Assembly: GCA_964551015.1 (NCBI GenBank) | Contig: CAZKBP010000034.1 | Coordinates: 1-64,000 of the forward strand | Length of the DNA stretch: 64,000 nt | DNA from: CAZKBP01 sp964551015 | GTDB lineage: Bacteria > Bacteroidota > Bacteroidia > Cytophagales > Microscillaceae | Direction of reading: 5' to 3' | Part shown: positions 39,837 through 49,905 of the stretch, piece after piece | Position numbering within the stretch: position 1 is the first letter of the stretch | How the letters are laid out: every line of letters begins with the position of its first letter | The notes under the pieces: model-generated | What the model was told of the DNA's origin: nothing | Seen by the model: the letters and a program-made list of their open reading frames with translations, nothing else | Databases searched by the model: none | Made by a program: the position numbers and the translations under genes

Positions 39837-40008
39837 CGTTTCGCATGGAAATCTATCTCTAGGCGGGGTTAAAAATTTGTTAAGCACTCGTTTAGTATCT
39901 TGGGCATTTACACGAATTGGCACTTTTATTTGTATATTTCGGTTGAATGGTTGAAGAAAAAACCCTTTGACAAAACGGTCTGTTTTTAGATAAAAATAAA
40001 TAGAAACG

Positions 40009-42252
40009 ATGAAGCGAATTTTAGGCTTACTCTTACTTTTTCTCGCAACCTGGGGAGCTTCTGCACAAGTGTTAGACCATACCCAGGAGAGCTATCGCCC
40101 CTCCCAAGAAAAAGTCAAAGTAGGAGAAGAAATCGAGTTAATTTTTGAAGTTACCATCGCTCAAGATTGGTACATCTATTCCACGGAGTTTGAAGCAGAT
40201 GGGCCTTTGCCCACGGAGTTTGTCTTTGAGCCTCACTCGTCTTATCAATTAGTGGGTAAGCCTCAGGCCATCAATCCCAAGAAAAAATTTGATGATGTCT
40301 GGGAGGCCGAAGTAGCTTATTTTGAGAAAAAAGCCGAGTTCCGCCAGAAAATAAAAATTCTCCAAAAAAATCCACAAATCAAAGGCTCTTTTGCCTTCCA
40401 AACCTGCTCCAATGTAACCGGGCAATGCCTGCCTCCCGAAGATGTGGAGTTTCATTTCAAAAATATTCAAGTAGCCGCCAACGCAAAGCCAGAAACAAAA
40501 CCCGAGGAAGAAACAAACAAAGCCGCCCTTGAAGAGCAGGAAGAAGACACATCCTCGGACGAAAATACAGACTCCCCCAAAGAAGAAAAAGAGGAAGCCG
40601 AAGCCGAACTGGTTGATGACTCTGATGCCGATCAAAAAGATGACCCGGAGAATGAATTACAAACCAAGGAAAAAACACCTGCCGAGGCTTCTGTTGATCC
40701 AGTACTCACTTCATCTGAGAATACTGCCGAAGATCGTGAGTCCATGCTGGGCTTTGCATTTTTAGCTTTTTTGGCGGGTTTAGTGGCCTTGCTGACTCCC
40801 TGTGTTTTCCCGATGATTCCGATGACGGTCACTTTTTTTACCAGAAACAAAAATCAAAACCTAGAGGGACTCAGCTCAGAAGACCTTCAGGCCATAGCGC
40901 GTCGCCAACGCCAACAAATTTTGAAAGAAGCCGCTTTTTATGGGTTTTCTATCATCGCGATCTACACCTTGATTGGTACAGGCATTTCTTGGATCAATGG
41001 GCCAGCTTTTGCCAATTGGCTAAGTACGCACTGGTTACCCAATCTATTCTTTTTCGTGGTATTCGTGATTTTTGCTTTATCTTTTCTGGGCATGTTCGAG
41101 ATCGTCTTGCCTAGCTCTTGGGTAAACCGAGCAGATTCACAGGCCGATAAAGGTGGGTATTATGGAATCTTTTTTATGGCTTTCACGCTTACTTTAGTGT
41201 CTTTTTCGTGTACGGGACCAATCGTGGGAAGTATTTTGGTACAGTCTGCCGGTGGAGCCATCGTGAAACCCATTGTGGGAATGTTCGCTTTTTCTTTGGC
41301 TCTGGCCTTGCCTTTTTCGCTTTTTGCAGCTTTTCCTTCTTGGCTAAATAGCTTGCCGCAATCGGGGGGCTGGCTCAACTCGGTCAAAGTAGTTTTAGGA
41401 TTTTTAGAATTGGCCTTGGCTCTAAAATTTCTCAGCATTGCCGACCAGGTATATCACTGGGGCATTTTGGATAGAGATGTGTTCTTGGCCTTTTGGATTG
41501 TGATTTTCGCCCTGATTGGTTTTTATCTTTTGGGTAAAATCCGAATGCCTCACGATTCACCCTTGGAGCGGATCAGCGTGCCCCGAGTGATCCTAGCCAC
41601 ACTCAGTTTTAGCTTTGTGATCTATCTCGTTCCGGGAATGATTGGTGCGCCCTTGAAACCTCTGGCGGGCTATCTACCCCCCCAGCATACCATAGATTTT
41701 GACTTGTACGCCCTGACCACCCGTAATAATAATACCTCGGTTCAAGCTAATCAAGCTGAACTTCCGCCCGTCAAGTACGCCGATTTTCTGACCTTACCGC
41801 ACGACTTACGAGGTTTTTTTGATTATGAACAAGGCGTGGCTTATGCCCAAAAAGTTAATAAGCCCGTATTTATTGATTTTACTGGACACGGCTGTGTGAA
41901 TTGCCGTGAGATGGAAGCGCGTGTTTGGTCTAATCCAGCCGTGTTGAGTCTGCTACGAGAAAAATATGTCGTCATCGCCTTGTACGTGGATGATAAAAAA
42001 CAACTGCCCGAGCAGGATTGGTATACTTCTTCTTATGACGATAAAATCAAAAAAACCATCGGTGCCCAGAACGCGGACTTCCAAATTCGCCAGTTTAACA
42101 ACAACGCACAGCCTTTTTACTGCTTGCTAGATCACGATGGAAAACTGCTGGTAGAACCCAAGGCTTATGATTTGAATCCAAATCATTTTGTGGAATTTCT
42201 AGAAAAGGGCTTGAAGGAATTCAAGAAAAGAGCCTTATTAGCAAATAACTAG
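40009..42252 (+). CDS. dsbD: thiol:disulfide interchange protein DsbD
   Basis: The protein has 747 residues. After a signal peptide (1-19) comes the periplasmic alpha domain with its cysteine pair (FQTCSNVTGQC). A highly acidic linker follows (about 165-240, rich in Glu, Asp and Lys). The CcdA-like membrane domain of about eight helices has the functional cysteines in LTPCVFPMIPMT and SFSCTGPIVG. The C-terminal thioredoxin-like domain has GCVNC. It carries electrons from cytoplasmic thioredoxin to periplasmic proteins and may serve the exported MsrB upstream. It stands alone. Confidence 0.95.
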   Translation: MKRILGLLLLFLATWGASAQVLDHTQESYRPSQEKVKVGEEIELIFEVTIAQDWYIYSTEFEADGPLPTEFVFEPHSSYQLVGKPQAINPKKKFDDVWEAEVAYFEKKAEFRQKIKILQKNPQIKGSFAFQTCSNVTGQCLPPEDVEFHFKNIQVAANAKPETKPEEETNKAALEEQEEDTSSDENTDSPKEEKEEAEAELVDDSDADQKDDPENELQTKEKTPAEASVDPVLTSSENTAEDRESMLGFAFLAFLAGLVALLTPCVFPMIPMTVTFFTRNKNQNLEGLSSEDLQAIARRQRQQILKEAAFYGFSIIAIYTLIGTGISWINGPAFANWLSTHWLPNLFFFVVFVIFALSFLGMFEIVLPSSWVNRADSQADKGGYYGIFFMAFTLTLVSFSCTGPIVGSILVQSAGGAIVKPIVGMFAFSLALALPFSLFAAFPSWLNSLPQSGGWLNSVKVVLGFLELALALKFLSIADQVYHWGILDRDVFLAFWIVIFALIGFYLLGKIRMPHDSPLERISVPRVILATLSFSFVIYLVPGMIGAPLKPLAGYLPPQHTIDFDLYALTTRNNNTSVQANQAELPPVKYADFLTLPHDLRGFFDYEQGVAYAQKVNKPVFIDFTGHGCVNCREMEARVWSNPAVLSLLREKYVVIALYVDDKKQLPEQDWYTSSYDDKIKKTIGAQNADFQIRQFNNNAQPFYCLLDHDGKLLVEPKAYDLNPNHFVEFLEKGLKEFKKRALLANN

Positions 42253-42472
42253 CTTCTGAATATAATGAGCGGTATGTGTGAGCGTTTTATATTATATCGA
42301 GCTAGTTTTTACCTAAAACAAAGCTTTCCTAAATAATAATTAGACTTCATTCAGACAGCAAGCGATTTATTATTTAAAAAGCCAAACGCAAAACTAGTTT
42401 TTCGGTAAATATGTTTTAATAATAGAAGGTGCGATTAGGTATGTGAGTACCTTCGATCAAAATGTATTAACT

Positions 42473-42859
42473 ATGAAAAAACGTTATCTTTGGTTTATCA
42501 GCCTTGGTTTATGGGGGCTGTTGGCAGGTTTTCAGGAAGCAAGTGCCCAGAGCGAGCCTATCACTCAATTTGCATCCAACCTGAAGGCTGGAAATATGCA
42601 GGCAATTTTGGGCATTTTACACGATCAAGTAGAGCTAGACATCGAGGGAAGCACGAAGGTGGGAAAAAGCGAGTCAGTCGCTCTGTTCAAAGAATTCATG
42701 AGTAAGCATCCTTTGCAAGGTTTTGAATACTTGCACAAAGGTTCCTCTGGAAGCTCTGGATATGCCATCGCCAAGTACAGCACCGATGGAGGTACTTACC
42801 GTGTGACAGTCAAGACTAATAATAATTTGATTGAGAAAGTAGATTTCAAAAAAGAATAA
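42473..42859 (+). CDS. DUF4783-family secreted protein
   Basis: A 128-residue protein with a signal peptide (1-25, ending ASAQS). The mature part has the NTF2-like DUF4783 pattern: FASNLKAGNMQAILGILHDQVELDI, SESVALFKEFMSKHP and YRVTVKTNNNLIEKVDFKKE. The family is confined to Bacteroidota and its role is unknown. I use the ATG at 42473; a GTG at 42443 would add ten residues before the signal peptide. A terminator follows. Confidence 0.8.
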   Translation: MKKRYLWFISLGLWGLLAGFQEASAQSEPITQFASNLKAGNMQAILGILHDQVELDIEGSTKVGKSESVALFKEFMSKHPLQGFEYLHKGSSGSSGYAIAKYSTDGGTYRVTVKTNNNLIEKVDFKKE

Positions 42860-42867
42860 ATAAAATC

Positions 42868-42906
42868 AAACCCTCGAGGTCTTGAAGATTTCGGGGGTTT
42901 GGGTTT
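42868..42906 (+). terminator. terminator after the DUF4783 gene
   Basis: A 10-bp stem with one mismatch (42868-42877 with 42891-42900) closes a 13-base loop. The 3' side is GT-rich rather than a pure U run. It lies 9 bp after the stop codon. Confidence 0.6.
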
Positions 42907-42910
42907 CTGA

Positions 42911-43193
42911 TTATACAAACTTAACTCCTTGTCTCTGCAGGGGCAAAGCCCTCAGACATTCACCCACTCCTCTTGGTTTTTCTTCACTATTCCCGATGTG
43001 CTCAATCGCTTCGGGCATTTGTGTTGATGGTAGCCCGGGGTAATTTGGAAAGTTACCCTGCTTGAATTTACCCTCTTCGAGACTTATTTCTCCATAAAGA
43101 CTGCGCTTAAATCCTAGACAATTCCACTTTGCACGGATGCCTCGCTGCTTTGCCTTCGGGTAGTTTTTGCCCTCAATTACTAATTTATGCTAC
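42911..43193 (-). pseudogene. C-terminal remnant of a xanthine-dehydrogenase-type molybdopterin subunit
   Basis: The 420-bp gap before 43328 has no intact gene, but one minus-strand frame from about 43193 to the TAA at 42911 is open for some 90 codons without a usable start. It reads SLYGEISLEEGKFKQGNFPN (43032-43102 region), then MPEAIEHIG and KPRGVGE (42959-42979 region). This matches the end of the large molybdopterin-binding subunits of the xanthine dehydrogenase / isoquinoline oxidoreductase family, where a YGE segment, NF.(N/D)Y, an acidic MP and the GVGE carrying the catalytic glutamate occur in this order. The last 15 codons no longer fit the family. The rest of the gene is gone, so it is a fossil. 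Confidence 0.55.
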
Positions 43194-43327
43194 TTTTCTA
43201 ATCAAGCTTTAAAGCGAAGGGCTTTATTTCAAATTAATTTTTTATTAAATCAGCTTCCAAATAGCTAAGACGGTATAGAATCTGTTTATTTCTTACATAC
43301 AAACATTTCTTAGTAAATAAAGAAGCT

Positions 43328-44602
43328 ATGCAACGAAATTTTTACTTTTTACTAGCATTTTTTTGCCTATCCAACTCAGCTCAGGGGCAAGGTCTAATCG
43401 TCAATGAATTCTCGAACGGCTCATCAGGAACCGAAGAATACATCGAGCTACTGGTGGTGGGCGATGCCTGCGATGACGTGGATATCCGAGAATGGATCGT
43501 AGACGATAACAACGGGGATTTCTCAGGCGGCCCTGGTGGAGGTAGAGGAATCGCCTCCGGACACGTGCGCTTTCGGAATATTCCCAGATGGCAGAGCTTA
43601 GCCACGGGGACGCTAATCGTGCTTTATAATCCAGCTGATGTGAACGCTTCTGTACCACCTGATGACCCTGAGGATAGTAATAACGATGATGTTTATGTTC
43701 TGCCCATCAATGATTCGGGCTTAGAAGGGGATATTACCACTCCCAATACAAGCGCTGATGGCTATACCCCAGCGGTTTATACCGTTGCCTCTACTTGGGG
43801 GATGCTTGGCCTCAGGAATGGTGGAGATGCCGCCCAAGTCAGAAGGCCAGACGGCTCTTACTTCCACGGGCTTTCTTACGGAGGGGGAAGTATAGACGGA
43901 GGGCCAGACAATCTTCAGGTTAGTACCTCAGGGGGAGGCGGACAAAATTTCTTTTTCAATGATGCAGATTTCAGAGATGTAGCCAGCTTTAGCCAAGGAA
44001 CTGTACCCAGCAACGAAACCCCCGGAGCAGCTAATAACACTGCTAATCAGAATTTTATTGACGGCCTTCGCAACTGTGCTCCTCTTCCGGTACGTTACTT
44101 CAGTCCTCTTTCTGCCCGGATAGAAGGGGAAATAGTCAGGCTGGACTGGCAAGTGAAGGGCGACCCCGAACTAGAAAACTTTGTACTCCAACGCAGTAGG
44201 GATGCCCAACAATGGCAGACTATCCAAGATTTGGAGCTTCCTTCGCTAGGCAATACTCCAGAGACTTACGAATATTTTGACCTGAATCCACATCCGGGAT
44301 ATAATTATTATCGCTTGCAGGAGCTTTATTCAGGAGAGAAAATCAAGTTTTCTAACATAGCTTACGTAGATTTCTTAGCAGATGCCATCTTGGTTTATCC
44401 CAACCCTACTCAGGGCCTACTCCATATCCCAGAAGGTAGTTCTTCGGTACAGATCTTCAACGCTTTGGGGCAGACCATGCCTTTCCGTTTCACCAACGAA
44501 GCCAGGCGTGAATTAGATATTTCTACATTTCCAACTGGAATCTATTTGATCAGCATTCAAACACCCAATCGCATGATTCATAAGAAAATCAGGAAAGAGT
44601 AG
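43328..44602 (+). CDS. T9SS-secreted protein with lamin-tail-like N-terminal domain
   Basis: A 424-residue protein. A signal peptide (1-20, ending AQGQ) is followed by LIVNEFSNGSSGTEEYIELLVVG, the usual start of a lamin-tail-like domain (about 22-240). The segment PVRYFSPLSARIEGEIVRLDWQVKGDPELENFVLQRS begins the fibronectin-like domain that often precedes a sorting signal in Bacteroidota. Residues about 352-424 are a T9SS sorting domain with VYPNP and a Lys/Arg-rich end. It is probably surface-attached. Its end overlaps the convergent LpxL-like gene by 14 bp. Confidence 0.85.
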   Translation: MQRNFYFLLAFFCLSNSAQGQGLIVNEFSNGSSGTEEYIELLVVGDACDDVDIREWIVDDNNGDFSGGPGGGRGIASGHVRFRNIPRWQSLATGTLIVLYNPADVNASVPPDDPEDSNNDDVYVLPINDSGLEGDITTPNTSADGYTPAVYTVASTWGMLGLRNGGDAAQVRRPDGSYFHGLSYGGGSIDGGPDNLQVSTSGGGGQNFFFNDADFRDVASFSQGTVPSNETPGAANNTANQNFIDGLRNCAPLPVRYFSPLSARIEGEIVRLDWQVKGDPELENFVLQRSRDAQQWQTIQDLELPSLGNTPETYEYFDLNPHPGYNYYRLQELYSGEKIKFSNIAYVDFLADAILVYPNPTQGLLHIPEGSSSVQIFNALGQTMPFRFTNEARRELDISTFPTGIYLISIQTPNRMIHKKIRKE

Positions 44603-45464
44603 CATCCTTATTTTCAAAATCTTCCTGCTTATATTTCCAGCGATTATGTGACCAGAGCCAGTAGGCGGGTTCCTCGAGGATATGTTGTTCCAAAAGTCGG
44701 ACATACTTTTCCGTAATCTGAAAACCTTCTTTTTCGTAAGGAGCTTGAGCAATTTCTTGGAAGGAGATTTGATAATATCCACGCTTTACTCGCTGCATTT
44801 TGACATAAAGCACAGGATATTGTGTAGCCTTGGCGAGCTTTTCTGAGCCCGGGAAAAAGGCAGTCTCTTGCTGCAAAAAGTGCGTCCAATATTTTTTATC
44901 CCGGCGAGGAGGGGCTTGATCGGCTACCATTCCGTAGGCATGAGGCCGATCTCGCTGTTGCACGATAAAACGCATGAGCATTTTCATCGCTACGGGTTGG
45001 CTGTCAAAGCGAGATCGAATGCGTAGCATCAGTTGGTCAGCCTGCGCATTACTCAAAGGCTTGTAAATCCCGTTCATAGAAAAAGGAAAATGCGCCGCGC
45101 AGCCCAAAAGCACCCACTCCCAATTGCAGTAGTGAGCCGTCATCACGATGGCAGAGCTATGTTGGGCGATGGCAGAGGCGAGGACATCTGGATTGAGTAC
45201 TTTCACTCTTTTTTGCATCTCAGACTCAGACATTCGGTAGGCTTTGACGGCCTCTACCATGACATCTGCCAAATTTAGGTAAAAACGACGAGCAATCTGA
45301 CGAATTTCCTGCGGGCTTTTTTCGGGAAAAGAATTTTGCAGATTTTTGTACACAACGGCCTTGCGATACTGAACCAGATAATAGGAAAGAAAAAAAATAA
45401 ATCGAGCTAATCCGTACAAAACCCAAAAAGGAAGCCACGAAAACACACGAACTAATTGCAACAT
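44589..45464 (-). CDS. LpxL/HtrB-family lysophospholipid (lipid A) acyltransferase
   Basis: A 291-residue enzyme with an N-terminal membrane anchor (about 10-30). The catalytic HX4E motif is H111-YCNW-E116. Further family elements are MNGIYKPLSNAQAD, VADQAPPRRDKKYWTHFLQQETAF (the substrate loop) and the EEPAYWLWSHNRWKYK end. It would transfer a secondary acyl chain to lipid A or a related lipid on the inner face of the inner membrane. It stands alone on the minus strand. Confidence 0.9.
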   Translation of the reverse strand: MLQLVRVFSWLPFWVLYGLARFIFFLSYYLVQYRKAVVYKNLQNSFPEKSPQEIRQIARRFYLNLADVMVEAVKAYRMSESEMQKRVKVLNPDVLASAIAQHSSAIVMTAHYCNWEWVLLGCAAHFPFSMNGIYKPLSNAQADQLMLRIRSRFDSQPVAMKMLMRFIVQQRDRPHAYGMVADQAPPRRDKKYWTHFLQQETAFFPGSEKLAKATQYPVLYVKMQRVKRGYYQISFQEIAQAPYEKEGFQITEKYVRLLEQHILEEPAYWLWSHNRWKYKQEDFENKDATLS

Positions 45465-45715
45465 GTCTTAAATATCGAGATGATTTTTACAAATAAAGTG
45501 GAAATTTATCGGAGATATGATGGCTTAAAATAGTTTTTCATTTTTTTCCAAGAAAATTAGCCTCAGAAGTACATCCAAATTTTTTAAAAGTTTATGTTAA
45601 TTTAATAAAAATCAGTAGATTGGAGCCTAACTTGTACAAGAAAGCACACAAATTTGATTGATTAAAATCATCTTAACCGTTTAGATACTGATTCGAATTT
45701 ACTCAAGTCCTACCT

Positions 45716-48148
45716 ATGACCCGTGCCTTTCGCAGGTTTATCATCTGGTTTTTTGTCTTGGTGGTGGTTCTACTGGCAGGAACTGCCCTCCTTGCTTCAC
45801 TTTATCAAGAGGAAATCTCACAGCACTTAGTCGCACGCATCAAGCAGCAAATTAAGGGAAAAATAGCGTTCGAGACCACTAGCTTTGATTATTTTACCAA
45901 GCCGGGCGAATTGACCCTTACTTGGCAAAATCTCACTTGGCATAGCCACACGCCCGAAGCCTCTGAGCCATTGCTCGAGGCTGAAAACATCTATTTTAGC
46001 TTTCAATGGTTTGATTTGTTACTAGGTCAATTCAAAATCAAACGCATTTACATAGAAAAAGCGAGCTTCCATCCACTCCTTGACTCGAGCCAAGAGCGCA
46101 ACTACACGTCACTCTTTCAGCCAATAGCCGAAGATCAAGCCATGCAGGTCGAGGAAATTATTTTCAAAGAAACTGACCTTAAATACGAAAATCAGCAAAC
46201 ACACGAGATTTATCGTGTGTTCCTTCCGCAGGCACATTTGAAAATACAACCCAAATCCTACGGCCTAGCGGGAGAATTGATCGCAGAAGGCTGGAATTTT
46301 CGCTACACGGTAGGTACAGAAAAATACTGGCAGGAACCTCAACTCGCGCTCGACGTGGCTTTTACCTACAATCACAAGGGGAAAGTTCTGTTGCTCGATC
46401 GCTTCAAGTTGCGCCTGAAGAAAGGAGCTTTGGTCTTGAATGGTAAATACTTTTTTGGCGCGGAAGCAGATGAAGTAGACCTCAAACTAATCAGTCCTGA
46501 GGGTAGCCTCAATACGCTCATGGCTTTTTTGCCCACTCCTCATTACCAAAGATTATCCTCCTTTAAGACCGCGGGCAAAATCCAGATCACAGGCAAAATT
46601 CAAGGCCGCTGGAGCGCCACGGAATACCCCAGCGTGGAGATGAATTTTAACTGTAATAAAATTGCGATTCGCTCTCCTCATAATATCCAACAAGTGCTCC
46701 ATGATCTGAGCTTTAGAGGAAAATTTACCAATGGCGCAGCTCATTCCCTGGCCAGCAGTCAGGTTAGTATTGACCAACTGCAAGGAAAGCTAGCGGGTCG
46801 GAAGTTTAGGGGAAGTTTTTTTCTTAAAAATCTGCAAGAACCTTTCTTGGATATAGATTTGGAAGCGGGTATTGATTTGAGGGCTTTGAATGAATTTTAT
46901 CCCTTGGAAGATTTAGAACAAATCAAAGGCTTGCTCGGTATTCGCTTGGATATGCAGGGATACTGGGAACAATTGACTCATTTAGAAGCTTCTAACGAAA
47001 AAACGTTGGCCACGGGAAGCTTGGAATTAGAAGATTTGAGTTTCCAAACCAAAAATAGCGATACAAAATACCAGGATTGGAGTGCTCAACTGAGCTTTAA
47101 TAATCGAGAAGCAGATGTGTCTTTTCTAAAAGGGAAAATAGATTCTACGGATATACATTTTCAGGGAATAATTCGCCAGTTCTGGTCTTATTTGCAGGAT
47201 TCACGGAGCGAGTTAAGCTTCACGGGGATGCTCAAATCTAAGCACTTTGATTTAAAACCCTTGTTAAAGAACAAAGCACAAAATCGCTATCATTTAGTAC
47301 TGCCTGCTGGATGGAATCTATCCTTAGCTTGCCAAATGGATAGCCTGCGGTTTAGACAATTCAAGGCTACTCAGGTTTTTGCAAAAGTTCGTTTAAATGA
47401 TCAAATATTAAGTTGTGATTACTTAGAGGGGAAATTAGCGCAGGGAGAACTAAATTTAATTGCTCAAATAGATGCGCGTGTCCCTCAAAACATGGATACG
47501 CATTGGAAAATACGCCTGAAAGACACCGATGTCGCGGCGAGTCTAGAAGCCTTTGAAAATCTAAATCAAGCCCTACTCAGCAGTCAGCAACTCACGGGAC
47601 GCCTGAATGCACAAGCGCAGGGAAGCTGCCTGATAAATGCCAATCTCGCCACGAAACCCACGAGTCTTCACGCACAGCTTTCGGTACAACTCAACCAAGG
47701 AAGTCTGCAAAATCTATCCTTCACCCGACAATTAGCCCAGTATCTATCTCTGCCCGGCCTCGCCGAGCCTGTCTTTGATGATTTACAAGCAAATTTGAAA
47801 TTAAAAGGCAGATCATTGTACATCCCTTCTCTGGCCATAAAAACTTCAGAACAAGCCATTTTCTCTCTTTTCGGACAAGCTTCTCTGGAGGGAGATTACC
47901 ATTACTGGCTCACGATTCCTATTCCTAAATCCAATCCACCTCAGCCTGACTCACTCCCTACCTTCGGGCGCAACGCTTATTATCTGGAAGTGGCGGGAAA
48001 TGCTAAAAATCAAGAAATCAAACCTTTTGATGCTTACAACGCCCAACCACTAGAAGCCCAATGGCAAACCAAACAACAAACTTACCAACAGCTTTTCGGG
48101 ACAAGCACTTGGCCGGATAGCGTCGGGATTGAAGAATTTAAAAACTAA
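45716..48148 (+). CDS. AsmA-like inner-membrane protein
   Basis: An 810-residue protein with one N-terminal membrane helix (about 8-30) and a long periplasmic region rich in beta strands, typical of the AsmA/TamB-like superfamily. The start HLVARIKQQIKGKIAFETTSFDYF resembles AsmA N termini, and the region 600-760 (LTGRLNAQAQGSCLIN, LKGRSLYIPSLAIKTSEQAIFSLFGQASLEGDYHYWLTIPIP) resembles the AsmA C-terminal domain. These proteins are thought to help move phospholipids between membranes. The 251 bp upstream are non-coding. Confidence 0.8.
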   Translation: MTRAFRRFIIWFFVLVVVLLAGTALLASLYQEEISQHLVARIKQQIKGKIAFETTSFDYFTKPGELTLTWQNLTWHSHTPEASEPLLEAENIYFSFQWFDLLLGQFKIKRIYIEKASFHPLLDSSQERNYTSLFQPIAEDQAMQVEEIIFKETDLKYENQQTHEIYRVFLPQAHLKIQPKSYGLAGELIAEGWNFRYTVGTEKYWQEPQLALDVAFTYNHKGKVLLLDRFKLRLKKGALVLNGKYFFGAEADEVDLKLISPEGSLNTLMAFLPTPHYQRLSSFKTAGKIQITGKIQGRWSATEYPSVEMNFNCNKIAIRSPHNIQQVLHDLSFRGKFTNGAAHSLASSQVSIDQLQGKLAGRKFRGSFFLKNLQEPFLDIDLEAGIDLRALNEFYPLEDLEQIKGLLGIRLDMQGYWEQLTHLEASNEKTLATGSLELEDLSFQTKNSDTKYQDWSAQLSFNNREADVSFLKGKIDSTDIHFQGIIRQFWSYLQDSRSELSFTGMLKSKHFDLKPLLKNKAQNRYHLVLPAGWNLSLACQMDSLRFRQFKATQVFAKVRLNDQILSCDYLEGKLAQGELNLIAQIDARVPQNMDTHWKIRLKDTDVAASLEAFENLNQALLSSQQLTGRLNAQAQGSCLINANLATKPTSLHAQLSVQLNQGSLQNLSFTRQLAQYLSLPGLAEPVFDDLQANLKLKGRSLYIPSLAIKTSEQAIFSLFGQASLEGDYHYWLTIPIPKSNPPQPDSLPTFGRNAYYLEVAGNAKNQEIKPFDAYNAQPLEAQWQTKQQTYQQLFGTSTWPDSVGIEEFKN

Positions 48149-48219
48149 AAAAATCAAAAAATTGGAAATTAAAGATCAGAATCTGCAAGTCTTTCAAACC
48201 AAAATTTGTAACTAAACCT

Positions 48220-48981
48220 ATGTCTCACACTACTTTTTATTATGGCATCGTGTACCCTTGGATCGGGGTGGCGGTGATTATTTTTTTTACCCTGTTTTTT
48301 ATCACGGCTCCTTACGGGCGGCATATCCGTGCGGGCTGGGGGTGGACAGTAGATAACCGCTGGTCTTGGTTTTGGATGGAGATTGTTTCGCCCGCCGTGT
48401 TTGGCTATTTTTTCCTGTCGGGCTCTCAAACCAAGACCACTCCCATGTGGATTTTTTTCGCGCTCTGGTGGTTTCATTACCTGAATCGGAGCTTGATTTT
48501 TCCCTTACGCCTGCAGACCCAAGGCAAGCGCGTACCTTTGATGATTCCGCTTTCGGCAGTTTTTTTTAATTCGGTCAATGGCTTTATCAATGGCTATTAT
48601 CTGGGAACCTTGGCCGATCCTTATCCTGAGAGCTGGCTCACAGATCCTCGTTTCGTGATCGGGATTTTGATGTTTTTGGGAGGCTGGTGGATCAATGTAC
48701 AATCGGATGAAATCTTGCTCAAATTGCGCAAGCCGGGCGAAACAGGCTATAAAATTCCACGCGGAGGGATGTATCGCTATATTTCCAATCCCAATTATTT
48801 TGGAGAAATGGTAGAATGGACAGGTTTTGCCCTGATGACTTGGTCATTGCCTGCCTTGGCTTTTTCCTTATGGACGATTGCAAATCTGGCTCCTCGTGCT
48901 TGGTCAAACCATCGTTGGTATCAGCGTACTTTTACTGATTACCCGAAAGAGCGCAAAGCTTTGATTCCTTTTGTGGTGTAG
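48220..48981 (+). CDS. steroid 5-alpha-reductase-like (DUF1295-type) membrane protein
   Basis: A 253-residue membrane protein with about six helices. The C-terminal half has the family signature: PRGGMYRYISNPNYFGEMVEWTGFALMTWSLPALAF, and the end HRWYQRTFTDYPKERKALIPF. In eukaryotic relatives this region binds NADPH. Bacterial members are likely to reduce the double bond of some lipid or isoprenoid substrate. It follows the AsmA-like gene by 71 bp. Confidence 0.88.
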   Translation: MSHTTFYYGIVYPWIGVAVIIFFTLFFITAPYGRHIRAGWGWTVDNRWSWFWMEIVSPAVFGYFFLSGSQTKTTPMWIFFALWWFHYLNRSLIFPLRLQTQGKRVPLMIPLSAVFFNSVNGFINGYYLGTLADPYPESWLTDPRFVIGILMFLGGWWINVQSDEILLKLRKPGETGYKIPRGGMYRYISNPNYFGEMVEWTGFALMTWSLPALAFSLWTIANLAPRAWSNHRWYQRTFTDYPKERKALIPFVV

Positions 48982-49086
48982 CCTAGTATGTTAAACCGAT
49001 ATTCTCCTGTAAAATCTCCAAGATTTACGCACTTTTAATCTTTACACATTTATCTTTACAGCCCCAAACCAAGATTAAGACTGTTT

Positions 49087-49815
49087 ATGAAGCTATTTGC
49101 TCACTATCAATTCGTTTGGATCCTGCTCCTCATCGGGATCGGAAGTATTCAACAAGGATTTGCTCAAAAAAAGAATAAAAAATCTAAATTTGATTCCTTG
49201 GTCACCATCTCCACGGAATTTGGAGATATCAAGCTGCTACTCTACGAAGAAACACCCAAGCACCGCTCGAACTTCCTCAAACTTGCCAAAGAAGGCTTTT
49301 ATAAAGATTTGCTTTTTCATCGGGTGATTAAAGATTTCATGATTCAAGGCGGTGATCCCGAATCTCGAAATGCTAGCCCCGAACAAGCACTAGGAAGTGG
49401 AGGTTTGGACTATCGGGTGGATGCCGAGTTTCGCCCTGAATTTATCCATAAAAAGGGAGCCATTGCCGCCGCCCGGAACAACAATCCCCAAAAAGCTTCC
49501 AGTAGTACTCAATTCTACCTGGTCCAGGGGAAAACCCAAACTGACGCGGAACTGGATCAAATGGAAAAACGCACGGGCGTAGAATACACCGACGAACAGA
49601 GAGAAATTTACAAAACCATTGGCGGTACGCCTTTCTTGGATCAAAACTACACAGTATATGGCGAAGTGATTGATGGACTGGAGGTGATAGACAAAATTGC
49701 TGAGGTCGAGACTGGACGCGCCGATCGCCCCAAAGATGATGTCAAGATGGACATCACCGTGGAGCGAATTAAGAAAAAGAAGATTACCAAAAAGTACGGC
49801 TACTCATACGAGTAG
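49087..49815 (+). CDS. secreted cyclophilin-type peptidyl-prolyl isomerase
   Basis: A 242-residue protein with a signal peptide (1-26, ending GFAQ). The cyclophilin core shows FHRVIKDFMIQGGDP, then an AAARNNNPQKASSSTQFYLVQG segment, and an insertion of about 35 residues (TDAELDQMEKRTGVEYTDEQREIYK), usual for Bacteroidota members, before GTPFLDQNYTVYGEVIDGLEVIDKI. It would assist folding of periplasmic or surface proteins. It is a single gene. Confidence 0.93.
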   Translation: MKLFAHYQFVWILLLIGIGSIQQGFAQKKNKKSKFDSLVTISTEFGDIKLLLYEETPKHRSNFLKLAKEGFYKDLLFHRVIKDFMIQGGDPESRNASPEQALGSGGLDYRVDAEFRPEFIHKKGAIAAARNNNPQKASSSTQFYLVQGKTQTDAELDQMEKRTGVEYTDEQREIYKTIGGTPFLDQNYTVYGEVIDGLEVIDKIAEVETGRADRPKDDVKMDITVERIKKKKITKKYGYSYE

Positions 49816-49905
49816 ACTTCATCTAAGATTTATTTGCAAAATTTGTGGCTATTGCTTATTTTAACTCTTGAAAGTTGACCCATAACCTCTATACTAATAC
49901 TCGGC

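Noticed and set aside
40249..40678. Minus-strand frames opposite the DsbD linker
   Set aside because: They are rich in Phe, Leu and Gly only because the sense strand encodes a Glu/Lys-rich linker. No start context or family match.
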